Below, piece after piece: positions 52,182 to 61,619 of a stretch of DNA of 64,000 nt. The position numbers and the translations under genes are program-made. The DNA is from Pyrinomonadaceae bacterium. Its GTDB lineage: Bacteria; Acidobacteriota; Blastocatellia; Pyrinomonadales; Pyrinomonadaceae. The first letter of the stretch is position 1. Each line of letters begins with the position of its first letter. A model generated the notes under the pieces. It was not told where the DNA came from, made no database searches, and was given only the letters and a program-made list of their open reading frames with translations. Location of the stretch: assembly GCA_030841085.1 (NCBI GenBank), contig JAVEDP010000024.1, forward strand, positions 186,001 to 250,000, written 5' to 3'.

Positions 52182-53240
52182 CTAGCGCCGCTTTAACAGA
52201 TAAATAAATAACGGCGCGCCGATTAACGCCGTGATCGCACCCACCGGAAGTTCGCGCGGCGCAATCACTGTCCGCGCCAAGGTGTCCGCAACTATCACAA
52301 ATGATGCGCCTGCAAGCGCCGCCGCTGGAATCGTCAAACGGTTATCACCGCTGGTGGACATGCGAACCAAATGCGGCACCACCAAACCGACGTAGCCAAC
52401 CGAACCTCCCAACGCAACCGAAACGCCGACGAGCAGACTGGCTGCCAGAAAGACCTGCAAACGCACGCGTTCAACCTCAACTCCCAGATCAAAAGCATCG
52501 CGCTCACCAAGCATCATTAGATTTAGCGGACGCGCCTTGAGTGTCAACGCGACGACACCAACAACCGTTGAAACGACCGCAATCCAAATCGAGCGAGGTG
52601 TCGCTTGAGACAGATCCCCCAGTAACCAAAAAGTAAAAGAACGTATGCGCGTTGCATCCATCAGCGTGGTGATGAAAACGATTGCCGACGATTGAAACGT
52701 CGTCACGATCACGCCGGCCAGGATCAATTTTTCCGGCGTCGCTCCGGCACGCCCGCGCGCCAAACGATAAACGACGAAGGTTGCCGCAAGCGCCCCGCCG
52801 AATGCCATCAATGGCCGCGTCCACTCGTTTGCTCCCAGGAAAACCAACGCGACCATAGTTCCTACGGCGGCGCCATTCGAAATACCCAATAGATAAGGCT
52901 CGGCTAGCGCATTGCGCAGTAACGCCTGGTAACTCGCGCCGGACGCAGCCAGCGATGCACCAACCGTGGCCGCGAGCAAAATCCGAGGCAAGCGTATGTC
53001 GAAAAGGATCGCGCGCTGAGTGGCTGTCAGCGCGCCAGTATTTGTTCCGCCAGTGAAAAGCGCGCGCAGCAAATCCGCCACCGGCAGTCGCTCGCTGCCC
53101 ATCGTCGCGGCGACGATTGAAATCAAAATCAGAACGACGGCGAGAGCGCCACAAACGATTAGAGTCTTCCGCAACGTCGCCCGGGCATTACGCTCAAGCG
53201 AAGCTGCATTACGATCGATAGTTGTAGTTCTCTCGTTCAC
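52182..53240 (-). CDS. btuC: FecCD-family permease (BtuC)
   Basis: Inner-membrane channel of the vitamin B12 importer, with about ten membrane helices. Family motifs include RLPRILLAATVGASLAASG (about 82-100), NALAEPYLLGISNGAA, GERDAFDLG and GLVVPHLVRM (about 296-305). The GTG at 53240 directly follows the btuF stop and gives about 352 aa. An ATG at 53297 would add 19 residues overlapping btuF by 50 bp. Either is possible; the shorter form fits the family length better. Confidence 0.93.
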   Translation of the reverse strand: MNERTTTIDRNAASLERNARATLRKTLIVCGALAVVLILISIVAATMGSERLPVADLLRALFTGGTNTGALTATQRAILFDIRLPRILLAATVGASLAASGASYQALLRNALAEPYLLGISNGAAVGTMVALVFLGANEWTRPLMAFGGALAATFVVYRLARGRAGATPEKLILAGVIVTTFQSSAIVFITTLMDATRIRSFTFWLLGDLSQATPRSIWIAVVSTVVGVVALTLKARPLNLMMLGERDAFDLGVEVERVRLQVFLAASLLVGVSVALGGSVGYVGLVVPHLVRMSTSGDNRLTIPAAALAGASFVIVADTLARTVIAPRELPVGAITALIGAPLFIYLLKRR

Positions 53241-53247
53241 GTTGTCT

Positions 53248-54177
53248 TTACTTAAAAGCTTCCGGGTGAAGCGCGCGAGCGATTTGCTCCAAGCCATCGA
53301 CCAGACGCGGGCCGGGCCGAGTTAGAAGATCGCCGTCGATTACATAAACGCGACCGTTCTTAACTGCCGGCGAACTCCTAAGCGCGTTTGCTACTTGGGC
53401 ATTTGCCGTGGCACCCATCGCGCCTGAAAGCATGATGATGGCTTCTGGTCGCGAGGCGAGCGCCGCTTCATCGCTCAATCGCGGCCAGCTCTCGTTCACG
53501 TTCGCGGTAACGGAACGTCCGCCCGCGCGCTCGATTAGATTGGTAACGAATGAAGTCTTGCCGGCCGTGTACAACGGCTGTCCGGACAATTGGAAAAAAA
53601 CCGAAACGGGCGGACGTCCGGCGACGGCGCGTTCCACGGTTTCCGTACGCGCACGCAACTGCTTCACTAATTCAGCGGCGACTTCTGATTGATTCAAGAG
53701 ATCGCCAACGTTGACGATCGAGTGAAAAACGCCTTCAAGATCGCGCGGATCGGTGATGTACACCGCTATCTGCTGTTCATTCAATTGCGTGGTGAAAGCT
53801 TCCAACTGCGAGGCAGTCGAAACAAGTACAAGCTGTGGGCGAAGCGCGAGTATCCGTTCAATGCTCGGCTGAAGTGTGTCGCCAACTTTGGCAACGTTCT
53901 TTGCCTGAGGCGGATAATTACAAAAGGTAGTGTTTCCTACGAGCCTGTCTCCCGCGCCAACCGCGTAAACAATCTCTGTGAGATTTGGAGCGAGCGAAAC
54001 CACTCGCTCGATCTTTCCCGGCAGCGTCACCTTTCGGCCCGCCTCGTCGACGACTTCTCGCGATTGGGACTTGAGTTCGGATGGGCCTTGTCGTTGGACA
54101 CAACTCAGCAGACTGATAAGGGCGCACGAAAGAATCAGCGCGCGAGCGATCAGTTTTGTTTTGACGTGTGGTTGCAA
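53248..54177 (-). CDS. btuF: Periplasmic cobalamin-binding lipoprotein (BtuF type)
   Basis: The 309-aa protein has a lipoprotein signal (ALISLLSC) and a TroA-like two-lobed fold: RKVTLPGKIERVVSLAPNLTEI, FCNYPPQAKNVAKVG, and a C-terminal RPGPRLVDGLEQIARALHP. No ATG is available. TTG 54207 lies upstream of the AGGAGG site, so I choose TTG 54177, which sits 14 bases after AGGAGG inside the T run of a riboswitch-controlled terminator. It is the first gene of the btuF-btuC-btuD unit. Confidence 0.9.
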   Translation of the reverse strand: MQPHVKTKLIARALILSCALISLLSCVQRQGPSELKSQSREVVDEAGRKVTLPGKIERVVSLAPNLTEIVYAVGAGDRLVGNTTFCNYPPQAKNVAKVGDTLQPSIERILALRPQLVLVSTASQLEAFTTQLNEQQIAVYITDPRDLEGVFHSIVNVGDLLNQSEVAAELVKQLRARTETVERAVAGRPPVSVFFQLSGQPLYTAGKTSFVTNLIERAGGRSVTANVNESWPRLSDEAALASRPEAIIMLSGAMGATANAQVANALRSSPAVKNGRVYVIDGDLLTRPGPRLVDGLEQIARALHPEAFK

Positions 54178-54231
54178 AAAAGTCCCGGCGACCTCCTGGT
54201 TTCGCAAAAGGAAACAGGCAATCGTCGGGAC
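54176..54231 (-). terminator. Riboswitch expression platform: terminator hairpin over the btuF start
   Basis: Minus strand GTCCCGAC (54231-54224) pairs with CGCCGGGAC, followed by TTTTTT. The upper stem includes GTTTC/GAAAC and buries AGGAGG. The T run merges with the TTG start codon. One hairpin could therefore both stop transcription and hide the ribosome site when cobalamin is bound. Confidence 0.7.
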
Positions 54232-54290
54232 CGGTTAGCTGGTGGTCCGTGCGGCCTGAACGCCTTTCCGCGAAGCGTTCGAAACTGCAA

Positions 54291-54428
54291 AGCATCCTGG
54301 CAGGTCTCCTGGCTTAGAGAGCTATTCAACTACCTTAGTAATCGAATGCCTCATCACAGTGGCGCGACCGCGCGGGATTCTCACCCGCTTCCCTATTCTC
54401 CCCTTTCGGGGCACCCAGACGCTTTCAA
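54291..54428 (-). promoter_or_regulatory. Cobalamin riboswitch upstream of btuFCD
   Basis: A canonical AdoCbl aptamer on the minus strand: GGTGCCCCGAAAGGGG, GGGAAGCGGGTGAGAATCCC, GCGCCACTGTGATGAGGC and AAGCCAGGAGACCTGCC in the right order. A sigma-70 promoter (54456-54484) places the start of transcription about 20 bases before it. Confidence 0.95.
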
Positions 54429-54455
54429 ATAAAAAGATCAATCGTAATTCTGCGG

Positions 54456-54484
54456 ACACTAACACGCACCTCGGGTCATGTCAA
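54456..54484 (-). promoter_or_regulatory. Sigma-70-type promoter of the btuFCD riboswitch transcript
   Basis: Minus strand TTGACA, 17 bp, TAGTGT, just upstream of the cobalamin riboswitch. Confidence 0.65.
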
Positions 54485-54599
54485 ACAATTGGCGGCGGGG
54501 CGATTGACGGCAATGTATACTCTCCTGCCGCATCAGCTTTCAATAATCTTTGTCGGCGGGCTTTCGCAAATGCCCGCTGCCAAGAGCGTCTCTTTTCTT

Positions 54600-56204
54600 A
54601 TGACGGTTAGTCCAACGGCACAGTCGCCAGCAAAGACCTCGAACAAAGCCGAGCGGGAAAATTCGCTCTCGACACCTTTAACGGCTGCGGTCGTTGCATT
54701 GTTTATCGTCGGCAGACTGTGGCGGCTGTCGGCGAGCTGCCTGTGGTTTGACGAAATTTTCAGCGTCCATGCGGCCCGCCACGGTTGGGCTGAACTGCTA
54801 CGGTTTGTCGCGGCTGACATTATTCATCCGCCGCTGTTTTATCTGCTGCTAAAGATTTGGATTTCGTTGGGCGGCGAGTCATTGCTGTGGCTACGGTTGC
54901 TTCCGGCGTTAATCGGCATGGCCGCGATTATTCCCTTCTTGCTTCTTTGTAGCGAGTTGGAACTGAAACAAACCGAACGGACTGTCGCGTTACTGTTGCT
55001 GGCCGTGAACGGATATCTGATCAAATACGCTCAGGAACTGCGCATGTACTCGTTGCTGATGTTTCTTTCGCTTTGTTCGTTATGGCTCTTTGTTAGATTT
55101 TTCAAGGCCGAACACGGGTGGCGCAAACAACTCGGATGGTTGTACCTGATCAATTTGTTACTGGTGTATTCCCATTATGCCGGTTGGATCGTCGTAGCGG
55201 TCGAGTGCCTGGCACTAGTGATTTGGCAGCGACGAAAGGTAAAAACGTTTCTCATCGCTTTCGCGCTGTTGCTTCTCGCCTATGCCCCGTGGGTTTTTCT
55301 AGTTAATGCAAACCGAGAAGCTGGAAAAGGTTTGGCGCAGAACATTGGCTGGGTGACGCGGCCAACTCTTTGGGACGTAACACAATTCTATGCGCTGCTG
55401 AATAAACCATTCTGGTTCATTCAAAGCACGGCCGCCCGACCGTACGATCTGCTGACAGCTTTGTTTGCGATATTGATCTTAGGCGCACCGCTGGTGTTCT
55501 TATCATTGCGCCTTTGGCGCGCTGAGTTGGTGAACGACGCGAACGAGCGATCATTTCGCGCGCTGTTCTTGTTCCTTTTGGCGCCGGTGATTCTCGTCTT
55601 CGGGCTCAGTTGGCTCTTGCCAGACTCGGTCTGGGGCACTCGCCACCTGATCGTTGTCGCCGCTCCGTACGCGATTTTGGTTTCAGTTGCGATTCTTCGG
55701 TTCCCGGTGAATTGGCTCAGAATCGCAGTCGGCCTGATCCTGGGATCGTGGTTTCTGCTTGCAGGAGTCACTTGGGCCCTGGCGCGCCCGCCGGTTTTCA
55801 TTTGGTGTGCCTGGGAGCCGCTCGCGCGGAATGTGGAGGCAAGTGCTGCGCAAGCGGCGCAAGAAGTTCGCGTTTATGCTTTTGAGGATTTGGTCGCTTA
55901 TCACCTTTGGTTTGCTTTTGATTCTTCGCAGCTCAAACAATTTAAGGTGATGGTCGTCAAAGGTGTCGAAGGGGTTCCAGAGGATCCTGCTTATTTTCTA
56001 CCGCGACGATTCAACGAAATCGCGGTAATCAACAGTGCGCAAATAACCGGTGACGATATTTGGATCGCGTATCGAGCTCCCCGTTGGGATGAAAAACTGC
56101 CACCGCTCAGCACACTCGAACGCATGGGATATACAACGCGCAATGTTCAGTCCATTCCAGCACAGGGGCAGCAAGCCTTCGTGGTACGAATGCGGCGTAG
56201 ATGA
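54600..56204 (+). CDS. GT39/ArnT-type membrane glycosyltransferase
   Basis: The 534-aa polytopic protein has about 11 membrane helices. The first outer loop carries the catalytic acidic pair in LWFDEIFSVHAARHG (about 54-68), typical of lipid-phosphate-sugar-dependent glycosyltransferases of family 39/83. IIHPPLFYLLLKIWISLGG follows (conserved HPPLY-like). The C-terminal 120 residues form a soluble domain. It probably moves a sugar from a polyprenyl carrier to lipid or protein on the periplasmic side. The frame is open from 54489; the ATG at 54600 is chosen because earlier starts lie near the riboswitch promoter. Confidence 0.85.
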   Translation: MTVSPTAQSPAKTSNKAERENSLSTPLTAAVVALFIVGRLWRLSASCLWFDEIFSVHAARHGWAELLRFVAADIIHPPLFYLLLKIWISLGGESLLWLRLLPALIGMAAIIPFLLLCSELELKQTERTVALLLLAVNGYLIKYAQELRMYSLLMFLSLCSLWLFVRFFKAEHGWRKQLGWLYLINLLLVYSHYAGWIVVAVECLALVIWQRRKVKTFLIAFALLLLAYAPWVFLVNANREAGKGLAQNIGWVTRPTLWDVTQFYALLNKPFWFIQSTAARPYDLLTALFAILILGAPLVFLSLRLWRAELVNDANERSFRALFLFLLAPVILVFGLSWLLPDSVWGTRHLIVVAAPYAILVSVAILRFPVNWLRIAVGLILGSWFLLAGVTWALARPPVFIWCAWEPLARNVEASAAQAAQEVRVYAFEDLVAYHLWFAFDSSQLKQFKVMVVKGVEGVPEDPAYFLPRRFNEIAVINSAQITGDDIWIAYRAPRWDEKLPPLSTLERMGYTTRNVQSIPAQGQQAFVVRMRRR

Positions 56205-56295
56205 AACGCTGCTTGAAGAACGACCTCACGCTTTGCTCTGTTTTTTCGGGTAAAGTAAGATTGAGAAGTTCAAAAACCATTTTGGAGTTTAGCGA

Positions 56296-57369
56296 ATGAT
56301 TAAGACGGTCGAATGGACCAATGAAGGCATACGCATGATCGATCAACGTCTGCTTCCCACTGAAGAAAAATATCTCATGTTGCGATCCTGGGAAGAAGTA
56401 GCGGAAGCCATCAAGAAAATGGTCGTGCGCGGAGCACCCGCGATCGGTGTGTCCGCGGCGATGGGTCTTGCGCTTGGCGCCAGTCAATCAGTGGGAATGT
56501 CCGTTGCGGATCTCGAAGACGATTTCACTTACATGTGCCAGGTCATGGGTGAGACCAGGCCCACGGCGGTTAATTTATTCTGGGCAATTGAACGGATGCG
56601 CGGGCGCTTTAATCGCGAAAAGAGCAAGACGGACAGCGTTGAGGAAATCAAAGCAAGCCTGGTGGACGAAGCGCAAAAAATCTTTCAGGAGGACATTGCG
56701 TCAAACCGCGCGATCGGACAGTTTGGCGCAGACTTGATTACCGACGGCGACACCGTGTTAACCCACTGCAATGCCGGCGCACTGGCGACGGCCGGGGACT
56801 ATGGAACTGCGCTGGGCGTTATTCGGGGAGCCCGTGACGCCGGCAAGCGCGTAGCAGTAATTGCCGACGAGACGAGGCCGTTCCTGCAGGGATCGCGCCT
56901 GACCGCATGGGAACTGGCAAAGGACAACATTCCCGTGACCGTAATCACCGACAACATGGCTGGCTCCGTGATGCAAAGCGGAAAAGTTAACGTGGTGGTG
57001 GTTGGCGCGGATCGCATCGCCGGCAATGGAGACACCGCCAACAAGATTGGAACCTACATGGTCGCCGTGCTTGCGAGGAAGCATGACATTCCTTTTTACG
57101 TTGCGGCTCCAATTTCGACGCTTGATTTGACGTTGAAGTCAGGACAGGAAATTCCGATTGAACAGCGCGACAGTAAAGAAGTAACGCACATCAGGGGTCA
57201 GCAATTGGCGCCCGACGGCGTAGAAGTAAGCAATCCGGCGTTTGACGTAACCCCTAACGATTTAATAACTGCGATTATCACCGATCGCGGCGTGGCGAGG
57301 GCACCCTATTTCGAAAGCTTGCGCAAGTTGAAGGCCGACAGCAGCAACGCGGCGACGTCAAGCGACTGA
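56296..57369 (+). CDS. mtnA: S-methyl-5-thioribose-1-phosphate isomerase
   Basis: MtnA isomerises MTR-1-P to methylthioribulose-1-P in methionine salvage. The 357-aa protein has [19 protein letters not shown] (about 43-61), catalytic Cys in [10 protein letters not shown] (about 156-165), catalytic Asp in [21 protein letters not shown] (about 234-254) and a NPAFDVTP end. Length and start are normal. No other mtn genes are in the window. Confidence 0.96.
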   Translation: MIKTVEWTNEGIRMIDQRLLPTEEKYLMLRSWEEVAEAIKKMVVRGAPAIGVSAAMGLALGASQSVGMSVADLEDDFTYMCQVMGETRPTAVNLFWAIERMRGRFNREKSKTDSVEEIKASLVDEAQKIFQEDIASNRAIGQFGADLITDGDTVLTHCNAGALATAGDYGTALGVIRGARDAGKRVAVIADETRPFLQGSRLTAWELAKDNIPVTVITDNMAGSVMQSGKVNVVVVGADRIAGNGDTANKIGTYMVAVLARKHDIPFYVAAPISTLDLTLKSGQEIPIEQRDSKEVTHIRGQQLAPDGVEVSNPAFDVTPNDLITAIITDRGVARAPYFESLRKLKADSSNAATSSD

Positions 57370-57376
57370 GACCTTG

Positions 57377-58339
57377 TCAGGCTTGCCTTGCAAAGCGGCT
57401 ATTCTTCCACCAATCCATCGTTAACTTTAATCCCGTTTGCAAGTTTACCTCGGGCGCATAGCCCAGAAACTCGCGGGCGCGGTTGATGTCCGCAAGACTG
57501 TCTCGCACATCACCTTTGCGAAATTCCTGATAGTCCGCTTGCACATCATTCCTGCCGGTCAGTTGCTTTATCTGGGCCAAGAGCTGATTGAGGGTGACGC
57601 GTTCGCCGTTAGCGATATTGATAACTTGTCCCACTCCGTTGGTTGTTTCTGCAGCCTTGAGATTGGCAGTAACGACATTATCGATGTAGGTAAAATCTCG
57701 CGACTGTTCACCATCACCGTAAATCACGGGGCGCTGACCCGACAATAGCGCGCTGATAAAGCGCGAGATCACACCTGAATATTGGGAGCTGGGATCTTGT
57801 CTTGGCCCAAATACGTTGAAGTACCGCAGCGAAACTGTCTCTAGACCATAAACGCGCGTGAAGACCTGGCAGTAATACTCGCCCACCAGTTTCGCGACGG
57901 CATAAGGCGACAGGGGATCAGGCAGCATCGTTTCAACTTTTCGAAACGTCGGCTGGTCGCCATAAGCTGAGCTAGAGGCTGCATAGACTAAACGTTTGAC
58001 CTTGCTGTCTCTCGCCGCCAACAAAAGCGAGAAAGTCGAATCGACGCTGGCAATGTGCGTCTGACGGGGATTTTCAACTGAACGAGGGACCGAAGGAATT
58101 GCGGCTTCGTGAAAGACGAGTTCCACATCTTCAATGGCTCTTCGCAGCACGGACTCGTCCGCAAGCGATCCTTCGACGAAGTCCACATCGCCGCCGACCT
58201 CCGCAATGTTTTCGCGATAGCCCGTCGATAGATCATCGATAATCCGAACCCTGGCGCCAGATTTAGCCAATCCCGACGCAATGTGGGACCCAATAAAGCC
58301 GGCTCCCCCGGTCACCAACGCTATTCCTGTTAGGGCCAT
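57377..58339 (-). CDS. NAD-dependent UDP-sugar epimerase (GalE/WbpP-like SDR)
   Basis: The 320-aa extended SDR has GGAGFIGSHIASGL (about 11-24), DDLSTGYRENI, ASSSAYGDQ (Ser) and SPYAVAKLVGEYY (Tyr-Lys), then LRYFNVFGPRQDPSSQYSG, typical of UDP-glucose or UDP-GlcNAc 4-epimerases of the WbpP/Gne group. It may act on UDP-glucuronate or UDP-HexNAc for surface polysaccharide. It lies 51 bp downstream of the UDP-glucose dehydrogenase gene on the same strand, which supports a role in capsule or O-antigen precursors. Confidence 0.92.
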   Translation of the reverse strand: MALTGIALVTGGAGFIGSHIASGLAKSGARVRIIDDLSTGYRENIAEVGGDVDFVEGSLADESVLRRAIEDVELVFHEAAIPSVPRSVENPRQTHIASVDSTFSLLLAARDSKVKRLVYAASSSAYGDQPTFRKVETMLPDPLSPYAVAKLVGEYYCQVFTRVYGLETVSLRYFNVFGPRQDPSSQYSGVISRFISALLSGQRPVIYGDGEQSRDFTYIDNVVTANLKAAETTNGVGQVINIANGERVTLNQLLAQIKQLTGRNDVQADYQEFRKGDVRDSLADINRAREFLGYAPEVNLQTGLKLTMDWWKNSRFARQA

Positions 58340-58390
58340 AATGATTTGCTGTTTTTGCGCGAATTGATGCGGACTCCAACGGCGATGTGC

Positions 58391-59689
58391 TTATCGCCCG
58401 ACGCCCACGTATTCGAATCCCAATTCGCGCATGTCTTCAGGTTGGTAAATATTTCTTAGATCCGCGATGCGCGGCGATTTCATTAAATCGTGGATGCGCT
58501 TCATATCGAGCGCGCGGAATTGATTCCATTCCGTAACAAAGACAAGCGCGTCAGCGTCGGCTACAGCGGCGTATTCGTCTTCCACGTATTCCACTTTCGG
58601 AAGAACTTTCGCGGCTTCGCCCATCGCCACCGGATCATAAGCGACAACTCTTGCCCCACGCTCAATCAAACCTTTGATGATGTCGATGGCTGGCGCTTCC
58701 CGCATGTCGTCAGTTTCCGGCTTAAATGCCAGACCCAAGATTGCAATCGTTTTTCCTTTGAGTTCACCAACTAACTTTTCGATCTTGGGCACCATAGCCT
58801 GACGTTGTTTACGATTAACTTCAATAACCGCATCGACGATTAAGGAATCGCGGCCAAACTGGCGCGCCACCGACGCCAGGGCCTGTGTGTCCTTAGGAAA
58901 ACATGAACCCCCAAAACCGGGACCCGCGTGCAAAAACTTGTTGCCAATGCGCCGGTCCATACCGATAGCCCGGGCTACGTCGTGGACATCGCAACCAATG
59001 CTTTCACACATGCTTGCGATCTCATTGATAAAGGAAATTTTAGTGGCCAAAAAGGCGTTTGCCGCGTACTTCGTTAATTCAGCGGCCTCAAGCGAAGTGA
59101 TTACGAACGGCGCCTCGATTAAGTAGAGGGGGCGATAGAGATCGCGCATGATTGCGATAGCTTCTTCGTCACGACTGCCAATAACCACGCGATCAGGGCG
59201 CATGAAATCATTGATTGCTGCTCCCTCGCGCAGAAATTCGGGATTCGAGACGATTCCAAAGTTCAAGCGCGACTTCTGCTTTTCGCGGATTAGTTTCCGC
59301 AGCCATTCACCGGTTCCAATGGGAACTGTCGACTTGGTGACGATTACCTTGTATCCGTTCATATGCTCGGCAACCGAAGTAGCAGCCGCTTCTACGAAAC
59401 TAAGGTCCGGTGAACCATCAGTTTTCGGCGGCGTACCGACCGCGAGAAAGATCACAAGCGCCTGTTCGACCGCCTGCTTAATGTCAGTAGTAAACCGCAG
59501 TCGTCCCGACTGCACGTCTTTCGCTACTAACTGTTCCAGACCGGGTTCATAAATCGGCATCTCCCCCGCAGTGAGACGCGCAATTTTATTGGCGTCAATA
59601 TCGACGCAAGTTACATCTACGCCAAACTCAGCGAAACACGCACCCGTTACCAAGCCGACATAACCCGTGCCAATTACCGCAATATGCAT
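58391..59689 (-). CDS. ugd: UDP-glucose 6-dehydrogenase
   Basis: Oxidises UDP-glucose to UDP-glucuronate with two NAD+. The 432-aa protein has MHIAVIGTGYVGLVTGACFAE at the start, ITKSTVPIGT-like VTKSTVPIGTG, the SNPEFLREG segment, catalytic Cys in GPGFGGSCFPKD (about 256-267) and GLAFKPETDDMREAP. The frame is open to 59776, but the ATG at 59689 starts exactly at the Rossmann fold and has AAGG upstream. It is followed by the epimerase gene. Confidence 0.96.
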   Translation of the reverse strand: MHIAVIGTGYVGLVTGACFAEFGVDVTCVDIDANKIARLTAGEMPIYEPGLEQLVAKDVQSGRLRFTTDIKQAVEQALVIFLAVGTPPKTDGSPDLSFVEAAATSVAEHMNGYKVIVTKSTVPIGTGEWLRKLIREKQKSRLNFGIVSNPEFLREGAAINDFMRPDRVVIGSRDEEAIAIMRDLYRPLYLIEAPFVITSLEAAELTKYAANAFLATKISFINEIASMCESIGCDVHDVARAIGMDRRIGNKFLHAGPGFGGSCFPKDTQALASVARQFGRDSLIVDAVIEVNRKQRQAMVPKIEKLVGELKGKTIAILGLAFKPETDDMREAPAIDIIKGLIERGARVVAYDPVAMGEAAKVLPKVEYVEDEYAAVADADALVFVTEWNQFRALDMKRIHDLMKSPRIADLRNIYQPEDMRELGFEYVGVGR

Positions 59690-59738
59690 GAGTGACCTTA
59701 AAGGAAAACCAGGAGGGATTAGACTACTAACCAAAAGC

Positions 59739-59823
59739 TTGCGGGCCAAGCACGACCTAAGTCGCCTGACCCGCAAAGTTGTAGATGCATGACCGTAGCG
59801 CTAGCTAACGCGCTGCGGTTTTT
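59739..59823. terminator. Two strong hairpins between the FecR-like gene and ugd
   Basis: The hairpin at 59739-59776 (TTGCGGGCC..GACCCGCAA) is followed on the minus strand by GCTTTT and could end the FecR-like transcript. The hairpin at 59793-59823 (CCGTAGCG / CGCTGCGG, then TTTTT) is an intrinsic terminator only for the plus strand, where no gene is known. A short plus-strand RNA is possible. Confidence 0.45.
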
Positions 59824-59846
59824 GTTTAAAAGAGACAATCGACCGC

Positions 59847-60548
59847 TTACCGGGCCGGGCTGATTACACTGACCGAGCCGCCGAAGTTCAGATCGTTGTT
59901 GTGCGTGACCGCGTAGAAGATCAAGAAAGCCGCCGCGCCGCCCGCGAGCAAGAATGCCGCCAACTCGCCACCGCTCATCTTATCGTCGTCGTCGCCTGGA
60001 TCGTCTTTCGGATTAGGCGTGCCAGCAGTCGCGCTCTCACCAGCCGCAACTTGCTTCGAAGTTCCGCCCACACGCAGGAGAGCGAGACCAGAGTGAGTGG
60101 TAAGAGAAGTAACTCCCTTTACGACATTCACTGTAAACGAAGTGGCCTGGCTGCCATCTACTACGACCGCGCCATCCTTAGTTGTGAAATTTACGGTCAC
60201 GCCGCCCAAAGTGGAAACATGGGCGCTGCCGCTATCGAGCAAACCAGTAATACCTTTTTCAGTAAAGCTGATTCGCAAGCTCGAGTTCGGTGACAATTCG
60301 ACTCGACCTAGTTTGCTGAGGTTCACGGTTGCCATGCTCTTTTCGGCCGTCGTAATGACGCTGTCCGAAAACAGGGTGCCACCGGAAATTACAGACTCTC
60401 CGTTGACTGTAACGTTACCGGAGACTGTCAGCTCTCCAGATGGGGCCTTTGCTGCCGGCGACGCCAATACTACCATTGAGTAAACACTCAGAATGGCCAC
60501 TGCCACACAGGCCGCGATAGGTTTGCGGCTCCAGGTTTTGCTAATCAT
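59847..60548 (-). CDS. FecR-like secreted/membrane protein
   Basis: The 233-aa protein has a signal peptide (about 10-30). A FecR-type beta-helical domain (about 38-165: VTVNGESVISGGTLFSDSVITT, GRVELSPNSSLRISF) is followed by a Pro/Asp-rich linker (DDPGDDDDK) and a C-terminal membrane helix (about 198-220). FecR domains in this form, without a sigma factor partner, occur as envelope proteins of unknown role. GGGAGGAAAG precedes the ATG at 60548, preferred over 60605. It has a consensus promoter. Confidence 0.85.
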   Translation of the reverse strand: MISKTWSRKPIAACVAVAILSVYSMVVLASPAAKAPSGELTVSGNVTVNGESVISGGTLFSDSVITTAEKSMATVNLSKLGRVELSPNSSLRISFTEKGITGLLDSGSAHVSTLGGVTVNFTTKDGAVVVDGSQATSFTVNVVKGVTSLTTHSGLALLRVGGTSKQVAAGESATAGTPNPKDDPGDDDDKMSGGELAAFLLAGGAAAFLIFYAVTHNNDLNFGGSVSVISPAR

Positions 60549-60922
60549 TAACTTTCCTCCCGTATTGTGAAACAAAATTCTTAGATTGCGTGCCGCGACG
60601 GCCAATATTCGTGAGGGAGCAGGTTCTGCTACCCGTTTCGACTCGTTACTAACCGCTGCCTGGAATTCAAAATGCCGTACGCAAAAGCTTTAACACCCGG
60701 CTGTTATTACACGATTGAAGGCACTCTGTCAACAGCCATTTGGGCAACTTTGCCACGAAATTGTGCTTTTTTGCTGTGCCCGAGAAGATACCACTACCGG
60801 CGCGCCTGAGTCTACACTTTTCTGACGTGATTGATGCGGTAAGGAATGCGCTACTACCACTTCTCTTACGTGGCTGTACTCCTGACGATTTTTGACCAAG
60901 CGACTAGCGAAAATCTGGGACG
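60549..60922. other. 374-bp intergenic region
   Basis: It holds the promoter and 5' leader (about 150 bases) of the FecR-like gene. The part 60733-60922, downstream of the next secreted-protein gene, shows no repeat, hairpin or ORF that I can support. Confidence 0.6.
60704..60732 (-). promoter_or_regulatory. Sigma-70 consensus promoter for the FecR-like gene
   Basis: Minus strand TTGACA, 17 bp, TAATAA. This is the best promoter match in the window. Confidence 0.7.
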
Positions 60923-61489
60923 CTAGGGAGTGCTCACGCGCCTTGCCCGAGTGACCGTCTTAGCCCCCGAGAATTCCAGTTGGGTTGGTGCATTGTGAGC
61001 TTCTGTTCCCGATCTGCCCTCGCGCGCCATCAATTCTGATTGCTCATACGGATCGAGTCGCGCAAACACATAAAAGACTTCGCTAGATCTCACCAGCCCC
61101 AAATAACGGAACTTGGTGCTAAAGACCTCGCCCACTCTTAAAACGTTGGGGTGCGGCGGTTGCTCAAACAGCAATCCAAGCTCATCTGCCGAGACTGCCT
61201 CCAACTCCGGGAGGTAATCATTTCTGGTGTCCCGTGCAATGCGCATTGCCATCTGCCGCAGGGCCCGGATCCGATTCGAATTCCGGCGATAATATGCTGG
61301 TGTTATTTCGCGGCGGCTCGCGCGATCGTCGACCACCTCTTGCTCGTTTTTGAGATAGCCCAGGTAGGCGCGGACGACTGGTCCGTATTGGGCATCTTCG
61401 TCAAAAGCTTGCGCAGATCCGATGTTGTTCAGGCCGAGTGCTAAGAATAGTCCGGCCAAGCCAAAACTTATTAGTCGTCTGGTGGGCAT
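60923..61489 (-). CDS. Secreted protein of unknown function
   Basis: The 188-aa protein has a signal peptide (about 1-28, ending SAQA). The mature part is charged, with a helical segment (about 32-100: VVRAYLGYLKNEQEVVDDR, RRNSNRIRALRQMAMRIAR) and a compact alpha/beta region containing GEVFSTKFRYLGLVRSSEVFYVF. I do not recognise the family, but similar short exported proteins are common in Acidobacteria. GAGGACC precedes the ATG. Divergent from coaBC; a weak promoter (TTGCTC-N17-TATCCA) lies near 61527-61555. Confidence 0.7.
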   Translation of the reverse strand: MPTRRLISFGLAGLFLALGLNNIGSAQAFDEDAQYGPVVRAYLGYLKNEQEVVDDRASRREITPAYYRRNSNRIRALRQMAMRIARDTRNDYLPELEAVSADELGLLFEQPPHPNVLRVGEVFSTKFRYLGLVRSSEVFYVFARLDPYEQSELMAREGRSGTEAHNAPTQLEFSGAKTVTRARRVSTP

Positions 61490-61619
61490 TTTAGGTCCTC
61501 TTTATCGCGTGGTCGTTGGAAAGCCTTGGATAGCACGAATTGTATCAAGGAGCAAAGAAGCGTCCGTTGCACCTGTGTTTCAGCAGTGTTACATTGATCT
61601 TTAATTTGCTGGTCTAGCT

